A stretch of DNA of 64,000 nucleotides from contig NZ_QMEY01000005.1 of the NCBI RefSeq assembly GCF_003315795.1, forward strand, positions 310,001 through 374,000, in the 5' to 3' direction. Below are positions 51,693 through 61,359 of the stretch, one piece after another. The DNA comes from Spongiactinospora rosea. Its GTDB lineage: Bacteria; Actinomycetota; Actinomycetes; Streptosporangiales; Streptosporangiaceae. Below the pieces are notes generated by a model. The model was given only the letters and a program-made list of their open reading frames with translations. It had not been told where the DNA came from and did not search any database. How positions within the stretch are numbered: the first letter of the stretch is position 1; the number at the start of each line of letters is the position of its first letter. The position numbers were made by a program, and so were the translations under genes.

Positions 51693-52513
51693 GACGTCCT
51701 CCGGTCGAGCAGCCAGTCGCCGAGGATCGTGACACTGGCGGCGACCAGCACTAGGAGCAGGGCGGGCACCACGCTCGCCCAGGGGTTGACGTCCAAGAGG
51801 GTCCTGTTCTCCGAGATCATGCGTCCCCAATCGGGTGAACCGGCGGGCGAGCCGAGGCCGAGGAAGGAGAGCGCGGACAGTGAGACCAGCGAGTAGCCGA
51901 AGGTGAGCAGGCCGTTGGCCACCACGGTGGGCGAGATGTTGGGCAGCACGTGGACGACGGCGATCCTTACCCGGCTCAGGCCCAGAACGCGGGCCGCCTC
52001 CAGGTAGGGCTGGTGGCGCTGGGCCAGTACGGCGGCGCGCACGATGCGGACGTCGCCGGGGACCGCCAGCACGATCAGGGTCATCACCGCGACCGGGTAG
52101 CCACCGCCGAGCACGCCGACGACCACGATCGCGATCAGTCCCGACGGCAGCGAGTACGCGAAGTCGACGAACCTCATGACCAGGTTGTCGGCCCATCCGC
52201 CGAGGAAGCCGCAGACCAGCCCGAACACCGTGCCCAGCAGCGTGGCGGCAATGGCGGCCACGACGGGCCCGGCGATGGCCTCGCGCCCGCCCGCCAGGAT
52301 CCGGGAGAAGACGTCGCGGCCGAGTTCGTCGGTGCCCAGCAGGTGAGCGCCGCCGGGTCCCAGGGCCGACCGCATCAGGTCGCCGTTCTCCACGCTGAGC
52401 GGCGCGAACCAGCGCCCCGCTATCGCGACCGCGACGAAGGCGGCCGTGCAGAGGGCCGCCGCCACGACCGACGCCTTCATGCCCCCGCGCGGGGCCACGA
52501 CCGACGCGCTCAT
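51689..52513 (-). CDS. Dipeptide ABC transporter permease (DppC type)
   Basis: A 274-residue permease with about six helices. HLLGTDELGRDVFSRILAGG is the conserved DppC loop and EAARVLGLSRVRIAVVHVLP is the EAA motif for the ATPase. The ATG overlaps the DppB stop by 4 bp. Family relatives import di- and oligopeptides or nickel. The neighbouring peptidases favour peptides. Confidence 0.92.
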   Translation of the reverse strand: MSASVVAPRGGMKASVVAAALCTAAFVAVAIAGRWFAPLSVENGDLMRSALGPGGAHLLGTDELGRDVFSRILAGGREAIAGPVVAAIAATLLGTVFGLVCGFLGGWADNLVMRFVDFAYSLPSGLIAIVVVGVLGGGYPVAVMTLIVLAVPGDVRIVRAAVLAQRHQPYLEAARVLGLSRVRIAVVHVLPNISPTVVANGLLTFGYSLVSLSALSFLGLGSPAGSPDWGRMISENRTLLDVNPWASVVPALLLVLVAASVTILGDWLLDRRTS

Positions 52514-53466
52514 GCCGCCGCCCGGCGGCGCAGGCGGGGGTCGAGCGCCAGGTAGGACACGTCGACGAACAGGTTGACCAGCAAGGTCAGGCCGGCGGCG
52601 GCCAGCGCGATGCCCTGCACCATGGGGATGTCCTTGGCGGCGACCGCCTCCACGATCAGCGCTCCGGCCCCCGGCAGCGAGAAGGTCACCTCGATCAGCA
52701 CCGCGCCCGTGATGGAGTAGCCGAGGACCAGCCCCGCAGAGGTGGCCACCGGCAGCGCGACGCCGCGCAGGGCGTAACGTATCCAGACCACGCGGCCGGG
52801 CAGCCCGCGCGCGCGGGCGAAGGTCAGGTGGTCGCGGCCGACCACGTCGAGTCCCGCCGCCCGGGTCTGCCGGGTGATCAGCGCGATCTGTGACAGGGCC
52901 AGCGCGATGGCCGGCAGGGTCAGATGGTGGATCTGCTGCATGAATCCCGATCCGGTGCCGAACACGGGGAACCAGGCCAGCCGCACCCCGAAGACGTAAA
53001 GGAGCAGCGTGCCGACGGCGAAGCTGGGCGCGCTGACGGCCAGGACGGCGCCGGTGCTCACCGCCCGGTCGGCGGCCCGGCCGCGGCGGGCCGCGGCCAC
53101 CAGGCCGAGCGGAACGCCGATCACCAGGATGAGCAGCGTCGCGTAGACCGCCAGCCCGACGGTGATCGGCAGCCGCTCGGCGATCCTGGCGAGCACCGGC
53201 TCACCGGTCTGCAGCGACTCGCCGAAGTCTCCCCTGATGACGCCTCCCAGCCATTTCGTGTACTGCACGAGGAAGGGGTCGTCGAGGTGGTAGCGGTCCC
53301 TGATGGCCGCGATCAGCTCGGGGGTCGCCGGCCGGGTGCCGAGCAGCGCCCGTTCCGCGGACCCCGGAGCGAGTGACAGCAGCGCGTAGACCGCCAGCGA
53401 GATGGCGCCGAGCAGCCCGACGGAGACGGGGACGCGCCAGGCGAGCAGGCGTACGGCGGCGCGCAT
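52510..53466 (-). CDS. Dipeptide ABC transporter permease (DppB type)
   Basis: A 318-residue permease with six helices. The periplasmic loop has DRYHLDDPFLVQYTKWLGGV and GDFGESLQTGEPV, both typical of DppB. The EAA block reads FARARGLPGRVVWIRYALRG. ATG 53466 abuts the binding-protein stop. It forms the channel with the DppC protein. Confidence 0.92.
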   Translation of the reverse strand: MRAAVRLLAWRVPVSVGLLGAISLAVYALLSLAPGSAERALLGTRPATPELIAAIRDRYHLDDPFLVQYTKWLGGVIRGDFGESLQTGEPVLARIAERLPITVGLAVYATLLILVIGVPLGLVAAARRGRAADRAVSTGAVLAVSAPSFAVGTLLLYVFGVRLAWFPVFGTGSGFMQQIHHLTLPAIALALSQIALITRQTRAAGLDVVGRDHLTFARARGLPGRVVWIRYALRGVALPVATSAGLVLGYSITGAVLIEVTFSLPGAGALIVEAVAAKDIPMVQGIALAAAGLTLLVNLFVDVSYLALDPRLRRRAAA

Positions 53467-55050
53467 TCAGTCCGCCGCCCGCAGCCGCGTGGCCCACTGC
53501 TGGGAGAAGTTCAGCCAGACGCTGGTCCCGTCGGGGAGCGCCAGCCTGTTGTTCAGCGCGAGGCCCAGGTCGGGGTGGAACAGCGGCGCGTAGGGCATCT
53601 CGTCCGCCAGCGTGGTCAGGATCTTCTGCAGTCCCTCCACCCGTTCCCCCGGCTTCGCGGTGGACTGCGCGGCGAGGAGCCGTTCCAGCTCGGGAGTGGT
53701 GAAGCGCGCGGTGTTGAAGGCTCCGCCGCCCAGCACCAGGGAGGGGATGGCGGCCGGGTCCGGGTAGTCGGGGGTGTAGGGGATGATCTGCAGGCCGAGC
53801 TTCTCCTTGCCGTAGAGGCGGCCGATGTACTCCTGGAAGGGCACCTGCCGGGGGGTCAGCTCGACGCCGAGCGGCTTGAGGTTCTGCGCCGTGTTCTGGA
53901 GCACGTCGCCGAGCCACTTCATGCTCGCGGGGTAGGGCACGCTCACCGCGAACCCTTTGGGGTGCTTCGAGGCGGCCAGTTCGGCGGCGGCCTTGGTGGC
54001 GTCGAAGGGCAGGCCGGGGAGCCCGTCGTACAGGCTGCGCACCTGGTCGGCCCCGGCCTGCTCCGGCGCCAGCCCCGACCAGATGTCCGGCGCGGTGATG
54101 CTCGCGGCGACCCGGGCGTGCCCGTCGAACAGCGCCCGCGCCAGGTTGCCGCGGTCGACGGACATCGCGATGGCCCGCCGTACGCGAGCGTCGTCGAAGG
54201 GCGGCGAGGTCACGTCGAAGGACAGGTAGACCGACTGCGGCGAGGGGCCCCAGGTCACGGTCGCCGACCGCAGGCCGCGCCAGCGGCGCGACAGCGAGGG
54301 GTCGGAGAGGAACGTGCCATCGATGTCGCCGGACTGGACCGCCAGCCGCAGCGTCTCCGGGTCGCTGACGACCTTGAACTCCAGCCTGGCGACCTGAGGC
54401 TTGGCGCCCCACCAGCGGTCGTTGCGGACCAGCGTCGCGCCGGTGGCGGGGGAGAAGGACTCCACCTTGTAGGGGCCGCTGCCCATGGTGCCGACCTGGG
54501 CCGTGCCGAATCCCTTGGGGTTGGCACCGACGAAGGAACGTTGCAGGACCTGGCCGGCGAGGGCGGGCACATAGCGGAAGAAGGGGTCGGGACGGCTCAG
54601 CTTGACCGTGACGGTGTCGGCTGAGGTGGCCTTGACGCTTCGCACCGCGCCGAAGTAGGCCCCGAACTCGCTCGCGACGGCGTCGTCGGTGTGCCGTTCC
54701 AGGGAGAAGGCGGCGTCCTGGGCGGTCACCGGTTTGCCGTCCCAGAAGACGGCGTCGGTCCGCAGCTTGTAGACGTAGGTCAGCCGATCGGGCTGGGACC
54801 AGGAGAGCGCCAGGCCGGGCACGAGCCTGCCCGCGCCGTCGAGGTAGAGCAGTGAGTCGTAGACCTGCTGGTAGATGAGGGCCGACTTGCCGTCGTAGGC
54901 GCGGGCGGGGTCGAGCGCGCGCGGGCCGCTGTCCAGGCCCCAGGTCACCTTGGCGACCTCTGCGGGTCCGGTACGGCGATCGGGCCGCTCCGCGCCGCAG
55001 GCGGTGAGGGCGAGCAGGAGTGCGAGGACCGCCCCTGATCGTTTGAACAT
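53467..55050 (-). CDS. Peptide ABC transporter substrate-binding lipoprotein
   Basis: A 527-residue SBP_bac_5 lipoprotein. The signal peptide ends in the lipobox LLALTAC (C18). Domain marks are IYQQVYDSLLYLDGAGRLVP, KLRTDAVFWDGKPVTAQDAAFSL-type sequence (DAVFWDGKPVTAQDAAFSLE), GTMGSGPYKVESF and DARVRRAIAMSVDR. It is secreted and lipid-anchored to capture the substrate. It is the first gene after the flavin oxidase in this minus-strand operon. Confidence 0.92.
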   Translation of the reverse strand: MFKRSGAVLALLLALTACGAERPDRRTGPAEVAKVTWGLDSGPRALDPARAYDGKSALIYQQVYDSLLYLDGAGRLVPGLALSWSQPDRLTYVYKLRTDAVFWDGKPVTAQDAAFSLERHTDDAVASEFGAYFGAVRSVKATSADTVTVKLSRPDPFFRYVPALAGQVLQRSFVGANPKGFGTAQVGTMGSGPYKVESFSPATGATLVRNDRWWGAKPQVARLEFKVVSDPETLRLAVQSGDIDGTFLSDPSLSRRWRGLRSATVTWGPSPQSVYLSFDVTSPPFDDARVRRAIAMSVDRGNLARALFDGHARVAASITAPDIWSGLAPEQAGADQVRSLYDGLPGLPFDATKAAAELAASKHPKGFAVSVPYPASMKWLGDVLQNTAQNLKPLGVELTPRQVPFQEYIGRLYGKEKLGLQIIPYTPDYPDPAAIPSLVLGGGAFNTARFTTPELERLLAAQSTAKPGERVEGLQKILTTLADEMPYAPLFHPDLGLALNNRLALPDGTSVWLNFSQQWATRLRAAD

Positions 55051-55068
55051 TTTCTCCTCCGGATGGGC

Positions 55069-56223
55069 TCAGCCCATGATCTTGGCGGCCCCGAACCCGC
55101 CGTCCACTAGCGCGCCCCGGCTGAACCGGTCGGGCGCGAACTGCGCCAGGCCGGGATCGGCCGGCGCCCCGGTCAGCAGGTCCGCGACGTGCCGTCCGAG
55201 GGCGGGCGCCCACTTGAAGCCGTGTCCGGCGGTCCCCGCGACCACCGCGACGTTCTCGGTCACGTAACCGATCAACGGTTGCCAGTCGGGCGCGACGTCG
55301 TACAGGCCGGTGTAGCCGCCGGCGGCGGCCGAGTCGATGAGCTGCGGCATCCGCGCGACGGCGGCCTCGGTGACGCGGAGCGCTTCGGCGGGTGCCAGTT
55401 CCTCGTCGAAGTCGTCCGGATCCGCCTCGTCCTCCGGCCACAGCGTGCCCAGCAGGAAGCCGGTCCGCTGGTCGGGCTTGGCGTAGACGCCGTCGGGCAT
55501 CGATGCCCAGACGTACGGCACCGGGGCGGCCTCGCCCCAGCCGTAGGTCGCGATGATGTGACGCTCGGCGCGCAGCGGGAGCCGGACGCCGATGCCGGCG
55601 AGTAACGGACCGGTCCACGGGCCGGCGGCCACCAGCAGCCGGTCCGCCTTGATCGGGTCGCCGGCGTCCGTGCGCAGCAGCACGCCGGTCCCGTCGGTCT
55701 CGACGGCCATCACGCGCGTGCCCTGGCGCACCTCCGCGCCGAGCCGCTGGGCCCTGGCCAGCATGCCCAGCGTGGTCCCGGCGGGGTCGGCGTACCCGGC
55801 GTCGCGCTCCCACACGCCCCACCCGAGGCCGTCCAGGGCGAAGTGCGCGAACTCGGCGGCCAGCCGCTCGCGGCCGAGCACCTCAGTGCTCGTGCCGATG
55901 GCGTTGAGCCTGGCGGCCGTATCATGGACCCGGTCGCCGTCCTCCTCGCCGTGCAGGAACAGCGCGCCCGTGGTGCGGAAACCGGCCCGGCCGCCGTGCG
56001 TCCAGTCGGTGAAGTGCTGGAACAGCTCGATGGACTCGCGGGTCGTCCGGGCGAGGAAGTCGTTGACGTAGTAGCCGCGCACGACGGCACTCGACCGGCC
56101 CGTGGGGCCGCCCGCGGGCGTGCCCCTCTCCAGCACCACGACGCGGGCGCCGCGTTCGGCCAGGTGGATCGCGGCCGACGCGCCGTGCACTCCAGCCCCG
56201 ATGATGGCCACGTCTTGCTTCAT
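55069..56223 (-). CDS. DAO-family FAD-dependent amine oxidase
   Basis: A 384-residue flavoprotein with FAD motif DVAIIGAGVHGASAAIHLAE at the N-terminus, then VVLERG. The C-terminal AGTAGHGFKWAPALGRHVAD is the second FAD contact of sarcosine oxidase/glycine oxidase-like enzymes. ATG 56223 gives the FAD motif at the start. It heads the minus-strand operon with the peptide transporter, so it may oxidise the amine or N-methyl group of the imported compound. It is divergent from the ETF operon. Confidence 0.9.
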   Translation of the reverse strand: MKQDVAIIGAGVHGASAAIHLAERGARVVVLERGTPAGGPTGRSSAVVRGYYVNDFLARTTRESIELFQHFTDWTHGGRAGFRTTGALFLHGEEDGDRVHDTAARLNAIGTSTEVLGRERLAAEFAHFALDGLGWGVWERDAGYADPAGTTLGMLARAQRLGAEVRQGTRVMAVETDGTGVLLRTDAGDPIKADRLLVAAGPWTGPLLAGIGVRLPLRAERHIIATYGWGEAAPVPYVWASMPDGVYAKPDQRTGFLLGTLWPEDEADPDDFDEELAPAEALRVTEAAVARMPQLIDSAAAGGYTGLYDVAPDWQPLIGYVTENVAVVAGTAGHGFKWAPALGRHVADLLTGAPADPGLAQFAPDRFSRGALVDGGFGAAKIMG

Positions 56224-56259
56224 CTCCGCAACGCTAGAGAGCGCCCGGCGGCCTGTCAC

Positions 56260-56304
56260 ACGACGAATGTCGCCTTGTTCGCCGGGTGTGTTCGTCGTTT
56301 GTCG
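56260..56304. promoter_or_regulatory. Divergent operator region before the ETF operon
   Basis: ACGACGAA (56260-56267) and TTCGTCGT (56291-56298) are inverted around 23 bases, and TTTGTCG (56298-56304) matches the arm of the repeat at 47420. The region lies between the divergent oxidase and EtfB genes. It could be the shared operator of both operons. Confidence 0.5.
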
Positions 56305-56342
56305 GGCGCGTCGGCGGGCGGGCGCTTCCTAGCCTGGCTCGC

Positions 56343-57095
56343 ATGACCATGACGATCCTGGTCCCGGTTAAGGACGTACCCGCCGAGCTCCGGCTGAGGG
56401 GCGGCACCCTGACTCGCGAGGGACTGTCGCATCGGCTCGACACCGTGAACGAGGTGGCCCTGGAATGGGCGCTGCGCCTGACGGACGCCCGCGTGTGCGT
56501 GGCGACGATGGGCCCCGCCTCCGCGGTCAGCGCGCTGCGCCAGGCGCTGGCGCTGGGCGCGGGCGAGGCTTTTCTGATCAGCGACGACGCACTCGCGGGC
56601 GCCGACGTGCGGACCACGGCCCGCGCCCTGGCCGCGCTGGCCCGAGTGATCGGCGCCGACGTTGTGGCCTGCGGCTACGAGAGCGCCGACGGTTCGTCGG
56701 GCGCGGTGCCGGGGGCGCTGGCCGCCTGCCTCGGCCGGCCGCTGGTGAGCGGGGCGGCCGAGGCGGAGTTCGGCGAGGGCGTGTTGACGGCGCTGCGCGA
56801 CACCGGATCGGGGTCCGAGCGGGTCACCGTACGCCCGCCCGCGGTCCTGTCCTTCGTCGACGGCGCACTCGAACCGCGCCGCCCCAGGCTCCGGGACGTC
56901 CTCGCGGCCAGGTCCGCCTCGCCTCGCGTGTTCAGCGCGGCCGACCTGGGGCTCGACGTGCCCGCGCCGGCCGTCGCCGACGCGGGGGTGCACGCGCGGC
57001 CCCTCGAACGCGGCGAGACCCGCGTGCTCGGGCTCGACGAGGCGGTGCCGGAGCTGCTGACCCTCCTGGCCGGGACGGACCGCCGCGATGGCTGA
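56343..57095 (+). CDS. Electron transfer flavoprotein beta subunit (EtfB/FixA)
   Basis: A 250-residue ETF beta protein with ILVPVKDVPA at the start, LDTVNEVALEWALRL for the AMP/partner helix and CGYESADGSSGAVPGALAAC for the family's DGDTAQVGPxxAE-like loop, although the Thr-Ala-Gln core is changed to Ser-Ser-Gly. ATG 56343 is chosen by the family N-terminus. It overlaps the EtfA start by 8 bp. It takes electrons from an acyl-CoA or amine dehydrogenase, in this operon not yet seen. Confidence 0.85.
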   Translation: MTMTILVPVKDVPAELRLRGGTLTREGLSHRLDTVNEVALEWALRLTDARVCVATMGPASAVSALRQALALGAGEAFLISDDALAGADVRTTARALAALARVIGADVVACGYESADGSSGAVPGALAACLGRPLVSGAAEAEFGEGVLTALRDTGSGSERVTVRPPAVLSFVDGALEPRRPRLRDVLAARSASPRVFSAADLGLDVPAPAVADAGVHARPLERGETRVLGLDEAVPELLTLLAGTDRRDG

Positions 57096-58014
57096 CCTCG
57101 TCGCGGTCGTGGCGTGGGACGCGGCCACGGCCCGTGCGCTGCTCGACGTCGCGCCGGAGGGCCCGCCCCGGATGGCCGTCCTGCTCGGGGACACCGGCCC
57201 GGCGGGCGACCTCCTCGCGGATCGGGTCGTCCTCGCCCCGGAGGTCACCGGAACGGATCCCGCGTCCGTGGGGCCGCCCCTGGCGTCCCTGATCCCGGAC
57301 GCGGCCGTGGTACTGCTCGACTGCACACGACCGGGCAGGGACCTGGGCGGATGGCTGTCGGTCACGCTCGACGCGCCGCTGGTCTCGGGGATCGAGGCGA
57401 TGCGCGCCGAACCCGGCGGGCTGGCCTGCGACCGCCGGGTGCTCGACGGCGGCCACGTCCTGACCCAGCGCGTCCGTCCCGGGGGCCGTGTGATCGTCCT
57501 GGCCAGGGTGGCGGCACGCCCGCAGGTCGCGGAGGCGGGTAAGCTGCGCTCCGCACCCGTCGTGGAGGTCAGCGCGGAACGTTCCACGCCCTCCGCGCTG
57601 ACGGCGACCGCGCTGCCCACGCCGCCGGGCATGGTGCCCCTGGCCGGTGCCCGCACGATCGTCAGCGTCGGCCGCGGCGTCGGCGGCGCCGCCGAGATCG
57701 ACCGCTACCGGAGGCTGGCGGAGCGGACCGGGGCCGCGCTCGGCGCCTCGCGGGCCGCCGTGGACAGCGGCTGGGTGGCCTTCGGCCACCAGGTCGGGCA
57801 GACGGGCGCGAGCGTGGCCCCCGACCTCTACCTCGCCTTCGGCATCTCCGGCGCCGTCCAGCACCTGGCCGGCATGCGCGCCAGCCGCCGGGTGGTCGCG
57901 GTCAACACCGACCCGGAGGCGCCGATCTGCCGCATGGCCCATCTCGTCGTGGTCGCGGACGCGAACGCGGTCGCCGACGAACTGCTGAGGAGGCTCGATG
58001 GCTCCCCTGAATGA
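57088..58014 (+). CDS. Electron transfer flavoprotein alpha subunit (EtfA/FixB)
   Basis: A 308-residue ETF alpha protein. The FAD-binding C-terminal domain is clear: VSVGRGVGGAAEI, GASRAAVDSGWVAFGHQVGQ, then TGASVAPDLYLAFGISGAVQ and VVAVNTDPEAPI. The N-terminal domain is diverged. It pairs with EtfB for electron transfer to the quinone pool. Its end overlaps the S9 peptidase start by 17 bp. Confidence 0.92.
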   Translation: MADLVAVVAWDAATARALLDVAPEGPPRMAVLLGDTGPAGDLLADRVVLAPEVTGTDPASVGPPLASLIPDAAVVLLDCTRPGRDLGGWLSVTLDAPLVSGIEAMRAEPGGLACDRRVLDGGHVLTQRVRPGGRVIVLARVAARPQVAEAGKLRSAPVVEVSAERSTPSALTATALPTPPGMVPLAGARTIVSVGRGVGGAAEIDRYRRLAERTGAALGASRAAVDSGWVAFGHQVGQTGASVAPDLYLAFGISGAVQHLAGMRASRRVVAVNTDPEAPICRMAHLVVVADANAVADELLRRLDGSPE

Positions 58015-60010
58015 CCCGTACTGGCTCCCGGACGGGGATTCCTTCTGCTATCTCGAAGGCTCCCGCCTGGTCCGGGTCCTCCCGGCCACGGGGGAGATCA
58101 CCCGCGAGGAGTTCGCCGACGGCGACCACGGGCTTCGGCTGGACCCGCAGTCCGGCCGCCTGGCCGACGCGTCCGAGCAGGTCATCACCGCGCGGACGCT
58201 CGGTCTCGGCGCGCTGGCCGGAGACCCGCCGGTCACCGAGATCCTGAGCCCCGACCGCCGTCTCGCGCTGGGCGTGTCGGGCCATGACCTGTGCCTGCGC
58301 CACACCCACGACGACCGCGTCGAACCGCTGACCGGCACCGGCACGGCGGACCTGCCCTGGGTGAGCGGCGGCGCCGCCTGGTCGCCCGACGGCACGCTGA
58401 TCGCGGTCGTGCGGCTGGACCTGAGGGGCGTACGCCGGATGCCGGTCGTGCACTGGCTCGGCCCGTGGGAAGAGATCGACTGGGTGCCCTACACCAGGAC
58501 GGGCGGGCCGCTCCCGCAGATGCTCCCGCACGTCATCCATACCGGGGACGGCACCGCCCGCCCGGTGGACGTCGGCCCCGAACCGGACCAGTACGTCGCC
58601 TTCCTCGGCTTCCACGGCGGACGGCTGCGCCTGGTGACGATCAACCGGGCGCGCAACCGGCTCAGGTACTACGCCGCCGATCCGGACGGCCGCAGCGACC
58701 TGCTGCTGGAGGAACGCGTCGGCTCCTTCCTGCCGTCCGCCTTCGGCCTGGCGGCCGACGCCGTCGTACCGCTGCCCTCCGGGCGCTTCATCCTGCGGTC
58801 GGAGCGCTCGGGGCTCGCCGGTCTGTACCTCTACTCCGCCGACGGCGGCACCTGCACGCCGCTGACCGGGAAGCTCGGCCTGCCCGTCGCCGGGATCGAC
58901 CTCGACTACGAGCCGATGACCCCCGAGACCCCCGCGCAGGGCGTGGTCGCCGTCGACGAGGCGGCGGACACGCTGTACTTCAAGGCCGCCGCCGACGACC
59001 GCAGGCCGTACGACACCCACCTCTACCGGGTCGGGCTCGACGGCGGCGGGCTGCGGCGGCTGACCGGCGGCGACGGCGTGCACGACATCACCTTCAGCCC
59101 GTCGCGCCGGTTCTACATCGACGTGCACTCCTCGACCGGGCAGCCGCCTGTGGCCCGCCTGCACACCGCCGAAGGCGCCCTGGTCGCGGTCCTGCGCGAG
59201 GACCCGCCCGATCCGGGGTGGCGGCCACCGGAGGAGTTCACCGCCACCGCGGCCGACGGACGTACCACGCTGCACGGCCTCGTCTACCTGCCATCGGACT
59301 TCGATCCCGCCGCGTCGTACCCGGTGGTGGACCTGCTGTACGGCGGGCCGCAGGAGACCTGGGTGCCGCGCCGCTGGGCGCAGACCAGGACGCCGCTGGT
59401 CCACGAACTGACCGGGCTCGGATTCGTCTGCGTGGTCGTGGACGCCCGGGGCACGCCCGGCCGCGGCAAGGAGTTCCACGACGTCGTGCACCGGCGCTTC
59501 GGCCGGCACGAGATCCCCGACCATGTGGCGGCCATCGGGCAGGCCGCGGCCACCCGCCCCTACATGGACCTGGACCGGGTCGGGGTCTTCGGGCACTCGT
59601 GGGGCGGCTACATGACCATCCGGGCGATGCTCACCGCCCCGGACTTCTACCACGCGGGGGTCGCCGGCATGCCCGTGGCCGACCTCGACGACCACCTGGC
59701 CATGGCGATCGAGCCGTACATGTCCCTGCCCAAGGACAACTCCGAGGGCTACCGGGCCGCCTCCAACCTCGGGCTCGTCGGCGACCTGCGCGGACGGCTG
59801 TGCGTGATCGCGGGCACCAGCGACGTGAACGCGCCCTTCTCCGCCACGGTCAAGCTCATCGACGCGCTCGTCCGCGCCGGAAAGCGGTACGACCTGGTGC
59901 TCATGCCAGAGGTGGACCACCACCCGCGCGGCGCCGCCCGCGCCTACTACGAGCGGGCCGTGACGACCTTCCTGCACGAACAGCTCAACTCCGAGAGGCG
60001 AAAAGCATGA
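57998..60010 (+). CDS. S9-family prolyl oligopeptidase-like serine peptidase
   Basis: A 670-residue peptidase without a signal peptide, so cytoplasmic. The N-terminal part is a beta-propeller (WSPDGTLIAVV, then SPSRRFYIDVHS). The C-terminal hydrolase domain has the nucleophile S534 in GHSWGGYM, the acid D609 in GTSDVNAP and the catalytic His at 641 or 642 in VDHHPRG. GGPQETWVPRRW is typical of DPP-IV-like (S9B/C) enzymes. Such enzymes release Xaa-Pro dipeptides from imported peptides. It lies in the ETF operon. Confidence 0.92.
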   Translation: MAPLNDPYWLPDGDSFCYLEGSRLVRVLPATGEITREEFADGDHGLRLDPQSGRLADASEQVITARTLGLGALAGDPPVTEILSPDRRLALGVSGHDLCLRHTHDDRVEPLTGTGTADLPWVSGGAAWSPDGTLIAVVRLDLRGVRRMPVVHWLGPWEEIDWVPYTRTGGPLPQMLPHVIHTGDGTARPVDVGPEPDQYVAFLGFHGGRLRLVTINRARNRLRYYAADPDGRSDLLLEERVGSFLPSAFGLAADAVVPLPSGRFILRSERSGLAGLYLYSADGGTCTPLTGKLGLPVAGIDLDYEPMTPETPAQGVVAVDEAADTLYFKAAADDRRPYDTHLYRVGLDGGGLRRLTGGDGVHDITFSPSRRFYIDVHSSTGQPPVARLHTAEGALVAVLREDPPDPGWRPPEEFTATAADGRTTLHGLVYLPSDFDPAASYPVVDLLYGGPQETWVPRRWAQTRTPLVHELTGLGFVCVVVDARGTPGRGKEFHDVVHRRFGRHEIPDHVAAIGQAAATRPYMDLDRVGVFGHSWGGYMTIRAMLTAPDFYHAGVAGMPVADLDDHLAMAIEPYMSLPKDNSEGYRAASNLGLVGDLRGRLCVIAGTSDVNAPFSATVKLIDALVRAGKRYDLVLMPEVDHHPRGAARAYYERAVTTFLHEQLNSERRKA

Positions 60011-61359
60011 TCCTTCGCAGCCTCGTGGCACTCGGCTCCCTTGCCGGCATGCTGACCCCCGCGGCCGGCGCCGCCCCCACCGAGGGAATCTGGCGGACCG
60101 ACGGCTACAGCATGGTGGTGTCGGCCGGCGACGGGAGGCTCCGGCTGTACGAGACGACCGCGACCGGCTGCGTCGCCGGTGACGTGGGCAAGGAGCAGGC
60201 CGAACGCGGCGTCTACACCCTGTCCGACGGCACCGTGCTGACCCTGCGCCCGGGCGCCCACGCCCGCCGGGCCAGGATGCTGGCAAGCGGCTCCTCCGGC
60301 GAGCGGGGGCTCATCCGCATCGGCGGCCTGCCGGCCGCCTGCGCGAAATCGCCGCCGTCCGACCCCGTGTCGGCCTTCGACATGTTCTGGCGGACCTTCG
60401 CGGAGAACTACCCGTTCTTCGCGAGCAAGGGCGTCGACTGGGCCGAGGTACGCGACCGCCACCGGCCCAAGGTCGGCCAGGACACCACACCCGACCAGCT
60501 CTTCACGATCTTCCGGGACATGATCGAGCCGCTGGGAGACGCGCACACCGCCGTCATCGCGGGGGAGCGGTTCTTCGCCGGGCTCCGGCCCGGGACCAGG
60601 GACACGACGGCCGCGTTCGGGCGGAAGGTCAAGGCCCACATCGACCGGCGCGACCTGGGCGGGCGCGGGCGCGACCACGCCTCCGGCCACCTGCGGTACG
60701 CGGACCTGCCCGGCGGCATCGGCTACCTGCGGGTCTCCTCGTTCTACGGGTACGCGACCGGCGACGACTTCGACTTCCTCGCGGACTCGGCGGTGCTGGC
60801 CAAGGCGCTGGACGGCATCTTCACCCCGGCCCGGATCCGCGCGCTGCGCGGCCTGATCGTGGACGTGCGGTTCAACCCGGGCGGCTTCGACATGCTCGGC
60901 CTGCAACTCGCGGCCCGGCTGACCGCCAAGCCGTACCTCGCCTACCACAAGCGGGCCCGCAACGACCCGGACGACCCGGCGAAGTTCACCCCGCCGCAGC
61001 GGATCACCGTGAAACCCGCCGCCACCGGATACACCGGCCCCGTCGCCCTCCTCACCGCCGACACGACGGTCAGCGCGGGGGAGACCTTCACCCAGGCGAT
61101 GATGGAGCGGCCGGGCAGGACGGTACGGATCGGGCAGCCCACGCAGGGCGTCTTCTCCGACATCATGCAGCGCACACTGCCGAACGGGATGCAGCTCTGG
61201 GTGCCCAACGAGGAGTTCCTCACCAAGGCGGGCACGACCTACGACGGAGCCGGGGTGCCGCCCCACATCCGCACGCCGGTCTTCACCGAGGAGGAGTTCG
61301 CCGCCGACCGTGACTCGGCCTTCGACCGCGCGCTGCGCGTGCTGCGAGGCGGGCGATGA
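60007..61359 (+). CDS. S41-family serine peptidase, secreted
   Basis: A 450-residue protein. A signal peptide covers about 1-22 (LVALGSLAGMLTPAAGAAPT). The S41 core has IIVDVRFNPGGFD-like LIVDVRFNPGGFDMLG and the catalytic serine S356 in TTVSAGETFTQAMM. A PDZ domain is not evident, as in tricorn-core-like members. It is coupled by 4 bp overlaps to both neighbours. It probably digests peptides outside the cell to feed the peptide importer. Confidence 0.9.
   Translation: MILRSLVALGSLAGMLTPAAGAAPTEGIWRTDGYSMVVSAGDGRLRLYETTATGCVAGDVGKEQAERGVYTLSDGTVLTLRPGAHARRARMLASGSSGERGLIRIGGLPAACAKSPPSDPVSAFDMFWRTFAENYPFFASKGVDWAEVRDRHRPKVGQDTTPDQLFTIFRDMIEPLGDAHTAVIAGERFFAGLRPGTRDTTAAFGRKVKAHIDRRDLGGRGRDHASGHLRYADLPGGIGYLRVSSFYGYATGDDFDFLADSAVLAKALDGIFTPARIRALRGLIVDVRFNPGGFDMLGLQLAARLTAKPYLAYHKRARNDPDDPAKFTPPQRITVKPAATGYTGPVALLTADTTVSAGETFTQAMMERPGRTVRIGQPTQGVFSDIMQRTLPNGMQLWVPNEEFLTKAGTTYDGAGVPPHIRTPVFTEEEFAADRDSAFDRALRVLRGGR

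Noticed and set aside
58291..60006. Long frame continuous with the S41 peptidase, suggesting a 1022-residue protein
   Set aside because: The part before 60007 is an out-of-frame shadow of the S9 peptidase; a signal peptide begins exactly at 60007.
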